From Paenibacillus endophyticus (GTDB taxonomy: Bacteria; Bacillota; Bacilli; Paenibacillales; Paenibacillaceae), in contig NZ_JACHXW010000006.1 of the NCBI RefSeq assembly GCF_014192395.1, positions 310,001 through 374,000 of the forward strand: a stretch of 64,000 nt of DNA, written 5' to 3'. The stretch's first letter is position 1; every line of letters begins with the position of its first letter. The position numbers were made by a program, and so were the translations under genes. Positions 25,256-35,121 of this stretch are shown piece by piece. The notes beneath the pieces are model-generated. The model was not told where the DNA came from. It did not search any database and was given only the letters and a program-made list of their open reading frames with translations.

Positions 25256-25285
25256 TAGAACATGTATAGAGCCAGCTACTATACT
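25256..25285 (+). promoter_or_regulatory. Possible promoter of the giant SLH protein gene
   Basis: TATACT (25280-25285) is a good -10 element; TAGAAC 18 bp upstream is a poor -35. It lies about 50 bp before the start codon. Confidence 0.35.
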
Positions 25286-25336
25286 GGTTAATAGTGTTAA
25301 AACATCGAAGATAGAGCAATTGGGAGGGTAATAATC

Positions 25337-28300
25337 ATGAATTACAAGAAATTTGTCAGAATGATCAGCATGCTGCTTGCAGCAGTATTGTTCGTTCAGG
25401 TTTATCCTGCGTATCCAAGCAGGTCTGAGCAGCAAGTATATGCTGAGCCGGCTGACATGGTGCCACCGGCTGACATGACGCCGACCGGCTCGACTTACGA
25501 GCCGGGGACGCCGCCGGCGCCGATCGACATGTTCAAAGAATACACTTGGGAGAAAGTGGTCAGCAACATTATGCCAAGCGCTCGATTGGGAGCGGCAATG
25601 GCGTTTGACGAGAAGAATGGCAAAGTCGTCATGTTCGGGGGACAAGGCGTATCCGGACTGCTGAAAGATAACTTCCTGTGGGACGGCGTGGAGAAGAAAT
25701 GGCAGAAGCTTGCCGACTCCAGCGTTCCAGGGGGACTTGCTGCGCGTAAAGGAGCGGCAATTGCTTATGATCCTGGATTAGAGCAAGTGGTTATGTTCGG
25801 AGGCGAAGGTGCTTCCGGCGTATTAAACGATATGTGGGTGTGGAAGGGCGACAGCCTACAATGGCAGCCGCTTGCTATAGCGACGCCGCCAGCACGCGCT
25901 GGCGCTGCATTCGCTTTTGACGGTGAGAACCTCGTTCTATTTGGCGGCTATCAGCTGAGCGGATCAACGAAAACTCGCCTTGCGGATACATGGGTATTTG
26001 ACGGTACGGCGTGGGAAGAGAAGACACCGGACCAAAGCCCGCCTGCCACGCACTCGGCAACGATGGCGTACGATGGCAAGCATGCTGTGCTGTACGGCGG
26101 TAATATAGGTGAAGAAGTGCGCGGTACAAGCTACCAAATCAATTCCAATAAGCTTTGGATTTGGGATGGAACAGCGTGGAACGACAGCGCTCCGACAGTT
26201 GAAGCACTCGATTGGGGACGCTGGGGTCAAGCCATGGCTTATGACGGACGCCGTGTCGTGTTCTACGGCGGCGAATTCGACTGGATTAATGGGTATGACC
26301 AATCCGTTAATCCAAGCAAAACCCGTCCTATAGCCCAATCTGCTGATAGTCAAGGAAGTGACGCTGCTTTTGGTTGGGATGGATCTTCTTGGACCAGATG
26401 GTCGGGTAAATCAAAGGGTCCTGGAGGCGGCATTGTAGACGGCCCTGGCTCAGGCACCTATATGAGCATGGCCTTTGACGGCAGCCAATTTGTTCTATTT
26501 GGCGGCTTTCATGAATGGGGCGGCTTAACGAATGAGACCTTTACCTTCGGAAACCCGCTTCCTGTGCTGCCGACTGCGAGCATTACCGGCTCTCCAGTCA
26601 TCCTGATGGATAAGGTAGACAAAACGAAGGACATGGTCAAATTCACCTCTGAAATAAAAGGCAAGGCCATGACCGAAATCGGGATTGAATACCGTGAGGC
26701 AGGCGCGGCTGCCTGGGAGAAAAAGCTTCATAACGATACGCAAGCTGGCGCGATCCCATTTGAGATCAACGGCTTGAAATGGCAGGTTGACTATGAAGCG
26801 CGCATCTATGCCACGAACTCGGTAGGCACGGCTTACAGTTCGATTTCCACATTCAAGTTCTATGAGGATCCAGCGATGGTTGTGCCGGATCTGAGGTATG
26901 ACCGCTCATCGCCATCGGTGCTGCACTCGAAGGACAAGAAGCGGATCGTCGTCGTTGGCGATGGCATTACGAACCTGTGGCGCAAGCCGGCTGACCAAAT
27001 TCATTATGCGCTGAAAAGCAAAAACGGCACCTTGTATCCGCTCACGGCCAATGTGCGCAACAACGTGGAGCTGGAGCTGAACTGGACAGAAGACTTGCCA
27101 GACGGCAAGTACGATCTGGAGCTCAATCATGATTTCTACAATGATTTTATTATTCCAGATTCATTGCTTATAACGTCAACTGGTGTTTATGAGCCGCGCG
27201 ATTACAATGAAATTGCAATCCCGAGCACAGATGCGGATAACGAAGACATCCAGCAGATGATTATTAGAGGTCCATTCACAGAAAAACCTGACAAGCTTGG
27301 CGTTTTCGAGCTGAACAAGCCCGATCAGGTCATTATGCTGAATGAATATATCAAATTCAAAGGCACGAGCCTTACGATTGATAAAACTGGTGAAGTAACT
27401 TACGTAGAGGGCTTCGGACGCCTGTACGTTGAAAAAGCAGGCATTATGTATACGTTGTTCCTCGGCGAATTTGAATTTAATTCCGATGAGTTCGCGATTG
27501 AGATCGCAGGGGACATGAGCGGGTACGATTATTTGAGCTTGAATCTGCCAGTTAACCTGAAAATGATCACTTTCGTTAATGGCGGCGTAAGGCTGGGCGG
27601 CGATATTAAAGTTGATTTCACCGCAGGCACAACCAAAATTAAAGGCAATTCGGAAATAGAAGCGCTTGAGTTCAAGCGGGACCGCTTTGATTTTGCGGGA
27701 CAGTTCAGCGTAGAAGGACAGTTCGAGACAGGCCCTCTGGAAGGCGCTGAGTTGCGCTTTCGACTAGACACGCGCGTTCCGCTTTATGGAGCGGGAGGCT
27801 CGTTTGACCTGCGTAAACAGAAGGTCGGCTTCGAGGCTGATATTTTGTTCAAGCGCGGCAAGCTTGATTCATTGAGCTTTGGCGTTCGCCGCAAAATTAA
27901 GCTGGGCTCTACAGGTGCTCAAATTACGAGGCTTGGCGGAGGCTTCTCCGGTCTAGCGAGCCAGAACGAGGTGCCGTTTACGCTAAAAGCGTTCGGCGGC
28001 GTTTCCGATGCAATCATGCCGGAAATCAAAGGCTACAACATGGTGAACGGAAACAATTTGAGCGTAGGACTTTCCCGTTATCACTTTGAGGCATCGGGCG
28101 AGCTTGCGGTATATTGGGTTCCTGTCGCCAATCTGGATTTCTTGACGGTCTGGGACGCGTCAGGCTTTAAGGAATACAGCAGCGCGGGCTTCCGTTTCGA
28201 TGCGAATCTGAACTTGGTTGACGTCGTTGTCGGACAAGTGTTCGCGCAATATTTTGCCAAAAGCGGTTATGCAGGCTTCGTTAGTGCACGCGTACAAATC

Positions 28301-31300
28301 CCAAGATGGGTATCCGTTATAGGCGGGAAATCTTTTGGCGGGATCGACGTTGGCGTGAATAACAAGGAGATATTCGGCTCGGTCGGCTCAGGCTGGTTCG
28401 GCGGATCGGCGAAATACATGTTTACGCCGAATAGCTTCGATTTCAGTCTAGGTGCAAGCAGTGACATGAAAAGAGAAATTGAACGGATGAAACGGAACAT
28501 GGTGAAGCCGGCTGGCCGTTCGATGGCCAAAATCGGTGGAGGCGTGATGCTGTTCTCCAATGCTTTTGCGAATACGTCGTTTACGCCGCTTACGAATCCG
28601 CTGCTCACCGGCGATAACGGCTACTTTTTGAGGCTGGCAAGCGATGTGCTTCAGCAGGGTGAGACTGGCGTGGATACGTCAGCTGTTGGCCGTATCGCGC
28701 TAGGCCAGTTTACGGGAGTGCTACGCGAGAATACGCCTGAAGCGAGCTTTACGGTGGGGGATCAGATTCAATATGCATGGAAAGCTGATCATCATTATGA
28801 AGCGTTGCTCATGCTGGATGGCAAACAAGAGGACATCAAGCTTATTCGTCCGCTAGGAACGTCTGCTTCATTAAATTATACAGATAAGCCGAGCACCTCT
28901 AATGGGCTTATCGACGCGGTATATCATGAAGAAGAAGGAAAGACGTATATCAAGCTTAAGCTGAATGCGAACGAATCTTGGAAACTGATCGCTTCAGAGT
29001 CACAGCAGATCGAGCTTTATGAGCTAACATTCGAGAACCAATCATTGACGTTGAATGAGTTGGCAGAAAGATGGGCAGCAGCCTCCGAACTGAAACTGAA
29101 TGCAGTTGATATCATGAAGCGAGGCTTGACGCTAATCGAGCTGGAGCAGCCGAAAGGCGATCTGAAGATATATAAACCAGACGGTCGCGAGTATGAGCTG
29201 GTCAGTGACTCTTCGAAATCAAGCTGGAACAGCTTCGTAGACCCGATAAGCAGCAAGCTGAACATACTGATTGACGTTGCTCAGACGGGAGAGTGGCTTC
29301 TTGATGCTGGCGAGAGTATAGAAGCCAAGATTTATACGTTGGGAGAAAAGACAACGCTTGAAGAGCTCAAAGCTTGGAAGGCTAACGGCCAAGTGCAAAC
29401 GGAACTGAAGCTGGGGGAAGGTCAAGCCTTGGTAGAATTAGAGGAAGCCGAGGAAACGGCCGTTTTGTATCGCCCTGACGGTACGATTTATCCGCTGCAG
29501 GCAGACCGTGAGGAATCCAATTGGAATGCTCAATATGAAGCAGACAAAAAGAAATGGACGATTTTGATTGATGCCACATACGAGGAATCTGGTTTATGGA
29601 CCGTTCGTGATAGCGGATTTGTGACGGTGCGCGTGTTCACGAGTACGGAGAAGTACGATAGCTTAATACCGTTCTTCTCAGAAGGCAGCGCTGACTACTC
29701 CACAAGCGTTGCAATCGATGAAGCCGGCCGTTATATGTTTATGGTGACGGGTGGCGCTCGGGATACGCAGCTCATCGCTCCGAACGGCATTGCGTATCCG
29801 CTTGTATTCTCTGATGAGGATGACAAGAATTACAATGCTGTCTTGCAAGAAGCGGTATTCGAGGATGAAGCAGCCAACGAGGAATTGTATGGCGATATGA
29901 CATTTACTTCGAATATGCCGATGGTGAAGGACCAGGACTTGCTCTCCGTGGGCGCTGATGTAGAGCAAACGGGGAAATGGACGATTCGTTCTTCTCAGCC
30001 TGTAGAAGTAAATATGTATGAGCTTGATCCGGTCGCGGAAATCAGTGAATTTACAGCTGAAGCCGTAGACGCTGGTACAAACAGCTTTAAAGTAAGATGG
30101 AATGTAAAGAACGCAAAGCAGGGGACAAAAGTGAGCCTAATGGTTACGGACTTGTCCGAGAAAGCGATCGGTCCCGTTATTCTGAAGGAACTTCCTTCGT
30201 CTGGCGTACAAACGATTGATATCCCTGAACAGTTCATGCCTGGGCAATATTGGCTGTCGATGGTCGCTGAAGGCGAGGATAGCGCTCCATTATTCGCCGT
30301 TACGAAAGACAAGGTTGAACTGAAAGCATCCGTTATGCTGCCGCAACCGAGGCAGCTGGCGATTGCTTCTACCGGAAATGGTGAAATTACACTCCGCTTC
30401 CCATCCATTGCTGCAGACGGACTGGAGTATTATCAGTTGACCGTAAGCACAAAGGATAAAACCGGCAATCCAATTTCGGAGACGTTTGGCGTTGATCCGA
30501 TGGACGGAAAATTTCAAGATATTATTATTTCCGGATATGAGTCCGAGCAAAGCTATTCCCTTCATGTGATGGCAGTGGGAGAACTCGACGGCAAGGTAAT
30601 CGTGAGTCCCGTCTCTGATTCCATTGAGACCTTCCTGCCAGCTCCAAACAGGGCGAAGCTCGAGCTTTCATTTAACACAGCTGGCGCAAAGCAGAAAACT
30701 AGCAAATATAAGAGCTATGATGAGCAAGAAGAGCTCATGGTGAATACGGCTGCAGAGCAAGTGATTGTGAACGCGAAGAGCGATCAAGCCGCAGAAATCA
30801 GTCTTTATGTAAATGGAGAGCTGATGGCAACGAAAGCAGCTCAGTCGGATAATATCGTTGGTTTCAACTTGAATGAGTTGGTTAACGGTGCCATTAATCA
30901 AGCATCACCGCTTGATCAGCGTGATTATACGATTGAAATCGAAGCAGTCAATGAGCGCGGCGATTACAGCTCCGATTACCGGAAATTGTATATCGACCGC
31001 ACGGAACCTTACCTATATGCAGCTGGTCAGTTAGAGGAGAATGGCAAAGATCGGATGCCGTTAAACGGCCAAGTTGTATACGGCAGTCGTTTGCCGATGA
31101 TAGGACAAACGGAGATTGGCGCTTCGTTGACGGTGGACGGCCGTTCTGTTCCGGTCAATGCGGAGGGCAAATTCAATTATTTCGCTCCGATCGCTTGGGA
31201 CGCGAGTGGCGTTCATACCGTTATCGTTATCGCGGAAGATGAGGTAGGCAACACGTCGGAATATTACTTCGATGTCGTGAAGGGCACCGAAACGGCTGAG

Positions 31301-33892
31301 CAGTCGAAAGTGAAACCGACTGATTTGGCAACGCTGGAGCTTGATCAAGGCGTGTTGTCGCAGCCATTCCATCCCGATCACACCGGTGTCTATGAAACCG
31401 TAATTGAGGAAGGAAAAGTTCGTTTGTATGCAGTAGCAGCAGCCGGCGATTCACTCATTACGGTGAACAATCAACCGCTTGATGCAGCAGGCTATACGGA
31501 GCTTGACGCACCTGTTGGCAATAGCGTGTATTCGGTCCAAGTCAAGGTAACCGGAGCTGATTCCAGCACCAAAACCTATGTAGTCGAGGTTCACGGCAAG
31601 CCGTCTGATGTGGCTGTTCTCAAAAAGCTTTCCTTGCTTGCAGGAACGGAAGAGCTGTTAACGGAGCCGGCCTTCAATGGCGCTCATGACGAGTACAAGG
31701 TCTACGTAGAGAATGACGTATCCACGATTCAAGTAACGGGTGAAGCGTACAAGCAAGGATCAACGATTAACGTTTATGCTGGGGACGGTCCAAACCTAAT
31801 GGAACAAAACCAACAATCCATTCCTGTTCGCGTAGGGGAAACGACGATTAGAGTAAAAGTAACCGCCCCGAACGGAAAGGATACGAAAGAGTATTCGGTC
31901 ATTGTCACAAGGGCGCAGGATAGCAATGCTCAGCTTTCGCAATTGACGCTGAAAGGCGGCAAGTTTACGAAAGCATTTGCGGGCAATGAAACCGAGTATC
32001 AGGTTATCGTACCGGAAGGAACGTCTGTTTTTGAGATTACACCTGAATCAGCAAGCCAGACTGCTGTCATTCGTTTGGCGGACAATGGAGCTGTCATTGC
32101 CAATGGGACATCCCATCCTATAGCGCTAAAAGACGGCGCACAACATGTGCAACTCGATGTGACGGCTGAGGATGGCACGATTGCAAGCTATAAGCTTGCA
32201 GTACTCAAACAATCCGCTCCAGCAGCGGAAGCTCCGTTTCTTAGCGAGCTGAAGGTCGATGGCTTGAACATGCTCCCGGCGTTCACTTCAAGCAAGCTAA
32301 GCTATTCGCTGGAGAAGGAAATTGAAAATTCGTATGTAAACATCGTGGCCAACACGGCAACGACAGGCGTAAAACTGACGCTAAATGGAAAGCCGATTCA
32401 AAAAGGCGAAAACCGAATAGAAGGCTTAGCCGTAGGCAGCAACTTAATCGTAATCGGAGTTGAGTCCGCCGACAGAAGCAGCTCGAGACAATATTCAATC
32501 GAGGTCGTGAAGAAGGCATCATCCGCGGTACCAGATCGCGATGCTGAGGTAGCTGCAGGAGATTCGAGCTCTGCTGTAGCCAAGGTTACGATAACGAGAA
32601 GCGTGACCATAAATGGGGTCAAAGTAGACACCGTCAATATCCCGCTTGAAAAAGCGAATGAAATTATTAAACAGGTAACGGAAAAACAGCAAAAAACAGC
32701 ACGAATCATTATTACGGATCTTGCATCTGACCGTGCTGATGAGCTTAAGCTGAACATTCCATCCAAAGCCATTGCAGCATTGTCGGAAAGTGGAATCAGT
32801 CTCATCGTTACTACGCCAAATGCTGGGCTGACGCTATCGGCTGAGACGATACGCCACATCAAGGAGGCGGGGATTGAGCTGTACTTCCGGATTGTGCCGA
32901 TTCGTACGCAAGCTTCACAGCAGAAAGTGCAAGACAGGCTCCTGAACGAGTCCTCCTTGAAGAAAATGCTTGGAGGCAGAGAGACGGCCGTTCTAGGCAT
33001 ACCGACTACAATAGAAACGAACTATAAAGACAGTCTTACTCGTATCGTTCTTCCGCTAGCAGGGCTGACCGTTACCCGCAATAGCGAAGCGGCCAAAGAA
33101 CTGGCAGCACAACTAGCCGTGTATATTGAACACAGTGATGGCGACAAAGTGCTCAAGCAGGGAACCTTGCTATATGATGGCAAAGGCGTTGTATCCGGGT
33201 ATGAATTCGAAGTGACGAAATTTAGTCTATTTACGCTTGTGCGCTTGACTAAGGATAAACGGTACGAGCCTTATATTTCCGGTTATCCGGATGGCACCTT
33301 CCGTCCTAGCCAAACCATTACGCGAGCAGAACTTGCCTCGGTTTTGGCCAAGGAGCTGATGCTGAATGAGGAGCTGTTCGCAGAGACAACTCAAGCTGGA
33401 CAAGGTGCAGTGAAGCAATCCTATCAGGATGTCAAAGCCGGACACTGGGCAGAGGAAGCTATTACACTGCTTAGATATCATGGTATGATGAATGGAGACA
33501 AGCAAGGCAACTTCAGACCTGGTGACGGTGTAACGCGTGCCGAGATTGCGGTTATCGCGGATCGCTGGAATAAGCTGGCATCCTCTGATGGCAAACCGAG
33601 CTTTAGCGATCTTGCTGGTCACTGGGCTTCTGATGAGGTTGCTTCGGTTCAAAAAGCAGGCATGATGCAAGGTTATCCGGACGCGACTTTCCGTCCGAAT
33701 AAGCTGCTGCTTCGCGGGGAGGCTGTTCGTGTGCTGAATACCGTCTTTGAACGTCCTATTCCGCAAGAACAAGCTGCGTCCAGATGGCCGGATGTCCCAG
33801 CTGCCTTCTGGGCATCCAAAGACATCGCTATAGCTTCCAGCTATGTACAGGTTTTGCCGGACGGACAAGTCCGTCTATTGCAACTAAACTAA
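25337..33892 (+). CDS. Giant S-layer-anchored Kelch/cadherin-like surface protein
   Basis: This 2851-aa secreted protein starts with a signal peptide (KKFVRMISMLLAAVLFVQV..., cleavage near residue 37). Kelch/galactose oxidase-type repeats (VVMFGG, LVLFGG, FVLFGG) span about residues 90-400. A fibronectin III-like module lies at about 405-510, long beta-rich regions fill the middle, and four cadherin-like beta-sandwich repeats occupy about 1995-2395 (LxxLxL...F...Y...V pattern). The C-terminus has SLH modules at about 2640-2820 (SGYPDGTFRPSQTITRAELA, NGDKQGNFRPGDGVTRAEIA, QGYPDATFRPNKLLLRGEA), which bind pyruvylated wall polymer, and ends in a shortened fourth module. GGGAGGG precedes ATG 25337. 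A regulator and sensor kinase follow without a terminator. Confidence 0.92.
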   Translation: MNYKKFVRMISMLLAAVLFVQVYPAYPSRSEQQVYAEPADMVPPADMTPTGSTYEPGTPPAPIDMFKEYTWEKVVSNIMPSARLGAAMAFDEKNGKVVMFGGQGVSGLLKDNFLWDGVEKKWQKLADSSVPGGLAARKGAAIAYDPGLEQVVMFGGEGASGVLNDMWVWKGDSLQWQPLAIATPPARAGAAFAFDGENLVLFGGYQLSGSTKTRLADTWVFDGTAWEEKTPDQSPPATHSATMAYDGKHAVLYGGNIGEEVRGTSYQINSNKLWIWDGTAWNDSAPTVEALDWGRWGQAMAYDGRRVVFYGGEFDWINGYDQSVNPSKTRPIAQSADSQGSDAAFGWDGSSWTRWSGKSKGPGGGIVDGPGSGTYMSMAFDGSQFVLFGGFHEWGGLTNETFTFGNPLPVLPTASITGSPVILMDKVDKTKDMVKFTSEIKGKAMTEIGIEYREAGAAAWEKKLHNDTQAGAIPFEINGLKWQVDYEARIYATNSVGTAYSSISTFKFYEDPAMVVPDLRYDRSSPSVLHSKDKKRIVVVGDGITNLWRKPADQIHYALKSKNGTLYPLTANVRNNVELELNWTEDLPDGKYDLELNHDFYNDFIIPDSLLITSTGVYEPRDYNEIAIPSTDADNEDIQQMIIRGPFTEKPDKLGVFELNKPDQVIMLNEYIKFKGTSLTIDKTGEVTYVEGFGRLYVEKAGIMYTLFLGEFEFNSDEFAIEIAGDMSGYDYLSLNLPVNLKMITFVNGGVRLGGDIKVDFTAGTTKIKGNSEIEALEFKRDRFDFAGQFSVEGQFETGPLEGAELRFRLDTRVPLYGAGGSFDLRKQKVGFEADILFKRGKLDSLSFGVRRKIKLGSTGAQITRLGGGFSGLASQNEVPFTLKAFGGVSDAIMPEIKGYNMVNGNNLSVGLSRYHFEASGELAVYWVPVANLDFLTVWDASGFKEYSSAGFRFDANLNLVDVVVGQVFAQYFAKSGYAGFVSARVQIPRWVSVIGGKSFGGIDVGVNNKEIFGSVGSGWFGGSAKYMFTPNSFDFSLGASSDMKREIERMKRNMVKPAGRSMAKIGGGVMLFSNAFANTSFTPLTNPLLTGDNGYFLRLASDVLQQGETGVDTSAVGRIALGQFTGVLRENTPEASFTVGDQIQYAWKADHHYEALLMLDGKQEDIKLIRPLGTSASLNYTDKPSTSNGLIDAVYHEEEGKTYIKLKLNANESWKLIASESQQIELYELTFENQSLTLNELAERWAAASELKLNAVDIMKRGLTLIELEQPKGDLKIYKPDGREYELVSDSSKSSWNSFVDPISSKLNILIDVAQTGEWLLDAGESIEAKIYTLGEKTTLEELKAWKANGQVQTELKLGEGQALVELEEAEETAVLYRPDGTIYPLQADREESNWNAQYEADKKKWTILIDATYEESGLWTVRDSGFVTVRVFTSTEKYDSLIPFFSEGSADYSTSVAIDEAGRYMFMVTGGARDTQLIAPNGIAYPLVFSDEDDKNYNAVLQEAVFEDEAANEELYGDMTFTSNMPMVKDQDLLSVGADVEQTGKWTIRSSQPVEVNMYELDPVAEISEFTAEAVDAGTNSFKVRWNVKNAKQGTKVSLMVTDLSEKAIGPVILKELPSSGVQTIDIPEQFMPGQYWLSMVAEGEDSAPLFAVTKDKVELKASVMLPQPRQLAIASTGNGEITLRFPSIAADGLEYYQLTVSTKDKTGNPISETFGVDPMDGKFQDIIISGYESEQSYSLHVMAVGELDGKVIVSPVSDSIETFLPAPNRAKLELSFNTAGAKQKTSKYKSYDEQEELMVNTAAEQVIVNAKSDQAAEISLYVNGELMATKAAQSDNIVGFNLNELVNGAINQASPLDQRDYTIEIEAVNERGDYSSDYRKLYIDRTEPYLYAAGQLEENGKDRMPLNGQVVYGSRLPMIGQTEIGASLTVDGRSVPVNAEGKFNYFAPIAWDASGVHTVIVIAEDEVGNTSEYYFDVVKGTETAEQSKVKPTDLATLELDQGVLSQPFHPDHTGVYETVIEEGKVRLYAVAAAGDSLITVNNQPLDAAGYTELDAPVGNSVYSVQVKVTGADSSTKTYVVEVHGKPSDVAVLKKLSLLAGTEELLTEPAFNGAHDEYKVYVENDVSTIQVTGEAYKQGSTINVYAGDGPNLMEQNQQSIPVRVGETTIRVKVTAPNGKDTKEYSVIVTRAQDSNAQLSQLTLKGGKFTKAFAGNETEYQVIVPEGTSVFEITPESASQTAVIRLADNGAVIANGTSHPIALKDGAQHVQLDVTAEDGTIASYKLAVLKQSAPAAEAPFLSELKVDGLNMLPAFTSSKLSYSLEKEIENSYVNIVANTATTGVKLTLNGKPIQKGENRIEGLAVGSNLIVIGVESADRSSSRQYSIEVVKKASSAVPDRDAEVAAGDSSSAVAKVTITRSVTINGVKVDTVNIPLEKANEIIKQVTEKQQKTARIIITDLASDRADELKLNIPSKAIAALSESGISLIVTTPNAGLTLSAETIRHIKEAGIELYFRIVPIRTQASQQKVQDRLLNESSLKKMLGGRETAVLGIPTTIETNYKDSLTRIVLPLAGLTVTRNSEAAKELAAQLAVYIEHSDGDKVLKQGTLLYDGKGVVSGYEFEVTKFSLFTLVRLTKDKRYEPYISGYPDGTFRPSQTITRAELASVLAKELMLNEELFAETTQAGQGAVKQSYQDVKAGHWAEEAITLLRYHGMMNGDKQGNFRPGDGVTRAEIAVIADRWNKLASSDGKPSFSDLAGHWASDEVASVQKAGMMQGYPDATFRPNKLLLRGEAVRVLNTVFERPIPQEQAASRWPDVPAAFWASKDIAIASSYVQVLPDGQVRLLQLN

Positions 33893-33949
33893 CATCAAGA
33901 GCAAGAGGCTCTCTGATAAAGAAATGGCGGAGAGGGGATTGCTGGCTTC

Positions 33950-35086
33950 ATGCTAAAAGCTATATTAGTAGATGATGAGGAGCCGGCACTCGTACATTTG
34001 GAGCGTTTGCTTAAAGCAGATGGTCGTGTACAAATTGCCGGCAAGTATACTTCCGCTCAGGAAGGGCTTGAGTATCTTGCCCGTCACGATGCCGATGTTG
34101 CTTTTTTGGATATCGGCATGCCTGAGATGAACGGATTGCAGGCAGCTGAACGTATTCAAACGCTTTACCCGCATATACGTATCGTTTATGTAACAGCTTA
34201 CTCCGCTTATGCCGTAGAAGCCTTTGAGCTGTATGCACTGGATTACTTATTGAAGCCTGTAGATGCAGCAAGAATCGGGAAAACGATCAACCGGATCGAG
34301 GAGTATGCGATGCTGATGAGCAAGCAGCCGCAACCGGTTGATAGCGAGGCGGAAACTAATGAGCTTTCGGTGCGTTTATTTAAACGGCTTGAGCTTAGCG
34401 GCGGTGCCGTATTAAACGGAAAAGTGAAATGGCGTACGAAAAAAGCGCAGGAACTGTTTGCTTATTTGCTTCATCTAAACGGGACTTGGGTTGCGAAGGA
34501 TCGGCTCATCGAAACGCTGTGGCGAGAGCAGGACCAAGAAAAAGCGATTACCTACTTGCATCATTCCGTTTCGCGGATTAGATGGCTGCTTAGGGAATGG
34601 GGGGTATCGTTTACGGTTCAGTACGAGGATGACAGCTATCGCCTTGCCACATCTGGTGTTCGTACGGATGTTGACGAATTTGAGCAGGCTTTATCCAAAC
34701 TGCCTTATATCTCCCGAGATAATTGGAGCCATTATGAACATGCGGCTTCCCTATATCGGGGTGATTATCTTGAGGACCACAATTACGACTGGGCAGAGAC
34801 AAAGCGCATTAATCTACAGATGCGCAACTTTCAACTCATTTGCAGCATGGCGCGCTATGAAATGCAGGAAATGCTCGAACGCTCTGCCATCCAGCGGCTG
34901 TTGATCGCACAAGCAAGCTTTCCGTACTCGGACGAGCTGTGCAGGTTATTAATGACGGGGTATGCCAAGCTCGAGGATCGAATAGCGTTGAAGGAATGCT
35001 ACACAGCTTTCGAGCTGGTTCTATTTAATGAGCTTGGTGTTATTCCAGAAAGACAAACAACCGATCTTTATAAGCAGCTATTATAA
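33950..35086 (+). CDS. Response regulator with SARP-type output (receiver, winged helix, BTAD)
   Basis: This 378-aa protein has a receiver domain with the acidic pair DDEE, phospho-acceptor Asp54 in FLDIGMPEMNG and Lys in LKPVDA. It is followed by an OmpR/SARP-type winged helix (about 140-230) and a bacterial transcriptional activation (BTAD) helical domain (about 240-375). SARP-type response regulators bind direct repeats in target promoters. The ribosome site is distant (GAGGGG 12 bases from ATG 33950). It lies 36 bp before the hybrid kinase gene, its obvious partner, and 57 bp after the giant surface protein, suggesting one operon. Confidence 0.9.
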   Translation: MLKAILVDDEEPALVHLERLLKADGRVQIAGKYTSAQEGLEYLARHDADVAFLDIGMPEMNGLQAAERIQTLYPHIRIVYVTAYSAYAVEAFELYALDYLLKPVDAARIGKTINRIEEYAMLMSKQPQPVDSEAETNELSVRLFKRLELSGGAVLNGKVKWRTKKAQELFAYLLHLNGTWVAKDRLIETLWREQDQEKAITYLHHSVSRIRWLLREWGVSFTVQYEDDSYRLATSGVRTDVDEFEQALSKLPYISRDNWSHYEHAASLYRGDYLEDHNYDWAETKRINLQMRNFQLICSMARYEMQEMLERSAIQRLLIAQASFPYSDELCRLLMTGYAKLEDRIALKECYTAFELVLFNELGVIPERQTTDLYKQLL

Positions 35087-35121
35087 ATGGCAATGCTTAT
35101 GGGCAAGGAGGCTGCGACAGG